Source of the DNA: Candidatus Bathyarchaeota archaeon
GTDB lineage: Archaea; Thermoproteota; Bathyarchaeia; Bathyarchaeales; Bathyarchaeaceae
Length of the DNA: 5,134 bases
Direction of reading: 5' to 3'
NCBI GenBank assembly: GCA_026967815.1
Contig: JAPUUO010000044.1
Coordinates: 5,374 to 10,507, forward strand
Below the pieces are notes generated by a model, which was not told the DNA's origin, ran no database searches, and worked only from the letters and a program-made list of their open reading frames with translations. Of this stretch, positions 4,975-5,134 are shown in pieces (position 1 is the first letter of the stretch; every line of letters begins with the position of its first letter). The translations under genes were made by a program, and so were the position numbers.

Positions 4975-5134
4975 TTATTTCTTGAGTGCTTCTTTCATTC
5001 TCTTTATTGTTGCCTGTTCCCTCAGTTGCTTGTCCTGTTCAGCTTCATGCCTCTGCTTAATTTGCTCGTTGTATCTTTTTATACTCTTGTTAGTAGAGTC
5101 AACCAAACCTTTAATCCATTCGACTTTGTCCTTA
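4975..5134 (-). CDS. Hypothetical protein with charged coiled-coil C-terminus (partial at window end)
   Basis: The frame enters from the right edge and ends at TAA (complement of 4975-4977), giving 52 C-terminal residues. They begin KDKVEWIKGLVDSTNKSIKR and continue as a run rich in K, E, Q and R (RHEAEQDKQLREQ) ending MKEALKK. The composition predicts a long charged helix, probably a coiled coil, with no membrane segment. This frame has no internal stop over 156 nt, and its lysine/glutamate-rich composition looks like real coding sequence. Most of the protein lies outside the window, so no function can be given. It runs in the same direction as pyrB but is 330 bp away, so co-transcription is uncertain. 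Confidence 0.6.
   Translation of the reverse strand, partial: KDKVEWIKGLVDSTNKSIKRYNEQIKQRHEAEQDKQLREQATIKRMKEALKK

Overview
The window looks like chromosomal DNA of an uncultured archaeon, most plausibly from the Bathyarchaeia/Thermoproteota side of the tree. The evidence is an archaeal-type aspartate carbamoyltransferase, DUF131-like membrane proteins (a family I know mainly from archaea), a tRNA with encoded CCA, TATA-like box A elements at archaeal spacing, T-rich terminators and two TTG starts. The lineage is an inference, not a database result.

Layout. Positions 1-603 hold two plus-strand membrane-protein genes 14 bp apart. The first is cut by the window edge. The second carries an N-terminal zinc finger, and both share a GP-[FI]-P-I-I-x-G motif, so they look like paralogues. 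A minus-strand tRNA-Pro(CGG) follows at 608-685. The gap at 686-850 holds the tRNA promoter, a possible forward promoter and a perfect dyad. A large plus-strand gene (851-3178) encodes a winged helix-turn-helix joined to an ATP-cone-like segment and a full-length anaerobic ribonucleotide reductase (NrdD)-like body that appears to have lost its catalytic residues. An AT-rich gap (3179-3459) with a T-rich terminator and several inverted repeats leads to a small plus-strand Cys-rich protein gene (3460-3717). This gene converges, with a 6-bp gap, on minus-strand pyrB (3724-4644). A 330-bp gap with several short hairpins separates pyrB from the 3' end of another minus-strand gene (4975-5134), which encodes a charged, coiled-coil-like tail.

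The main point of interest is the 851-3178 gene. Its architecture recalls NrdR (zinc ribbon plus ATP cone) but uses an entire inactive-looking enzyme as the putative sensor. I infer a transcription regulator built on a pseudo-NrdD, perhaps reading nucleotide or deoxynucleotide state. Its neighbour pyrB also belongs to nucleotide metabolism, but the genes converge and are not an operon, so a functional link is only suggestive. The word ACATGT occurs three times in the window, and all three lie in the non-coding flanks of this gene, two of them forming a dyad in front of it. This makes them candidate binding sites.
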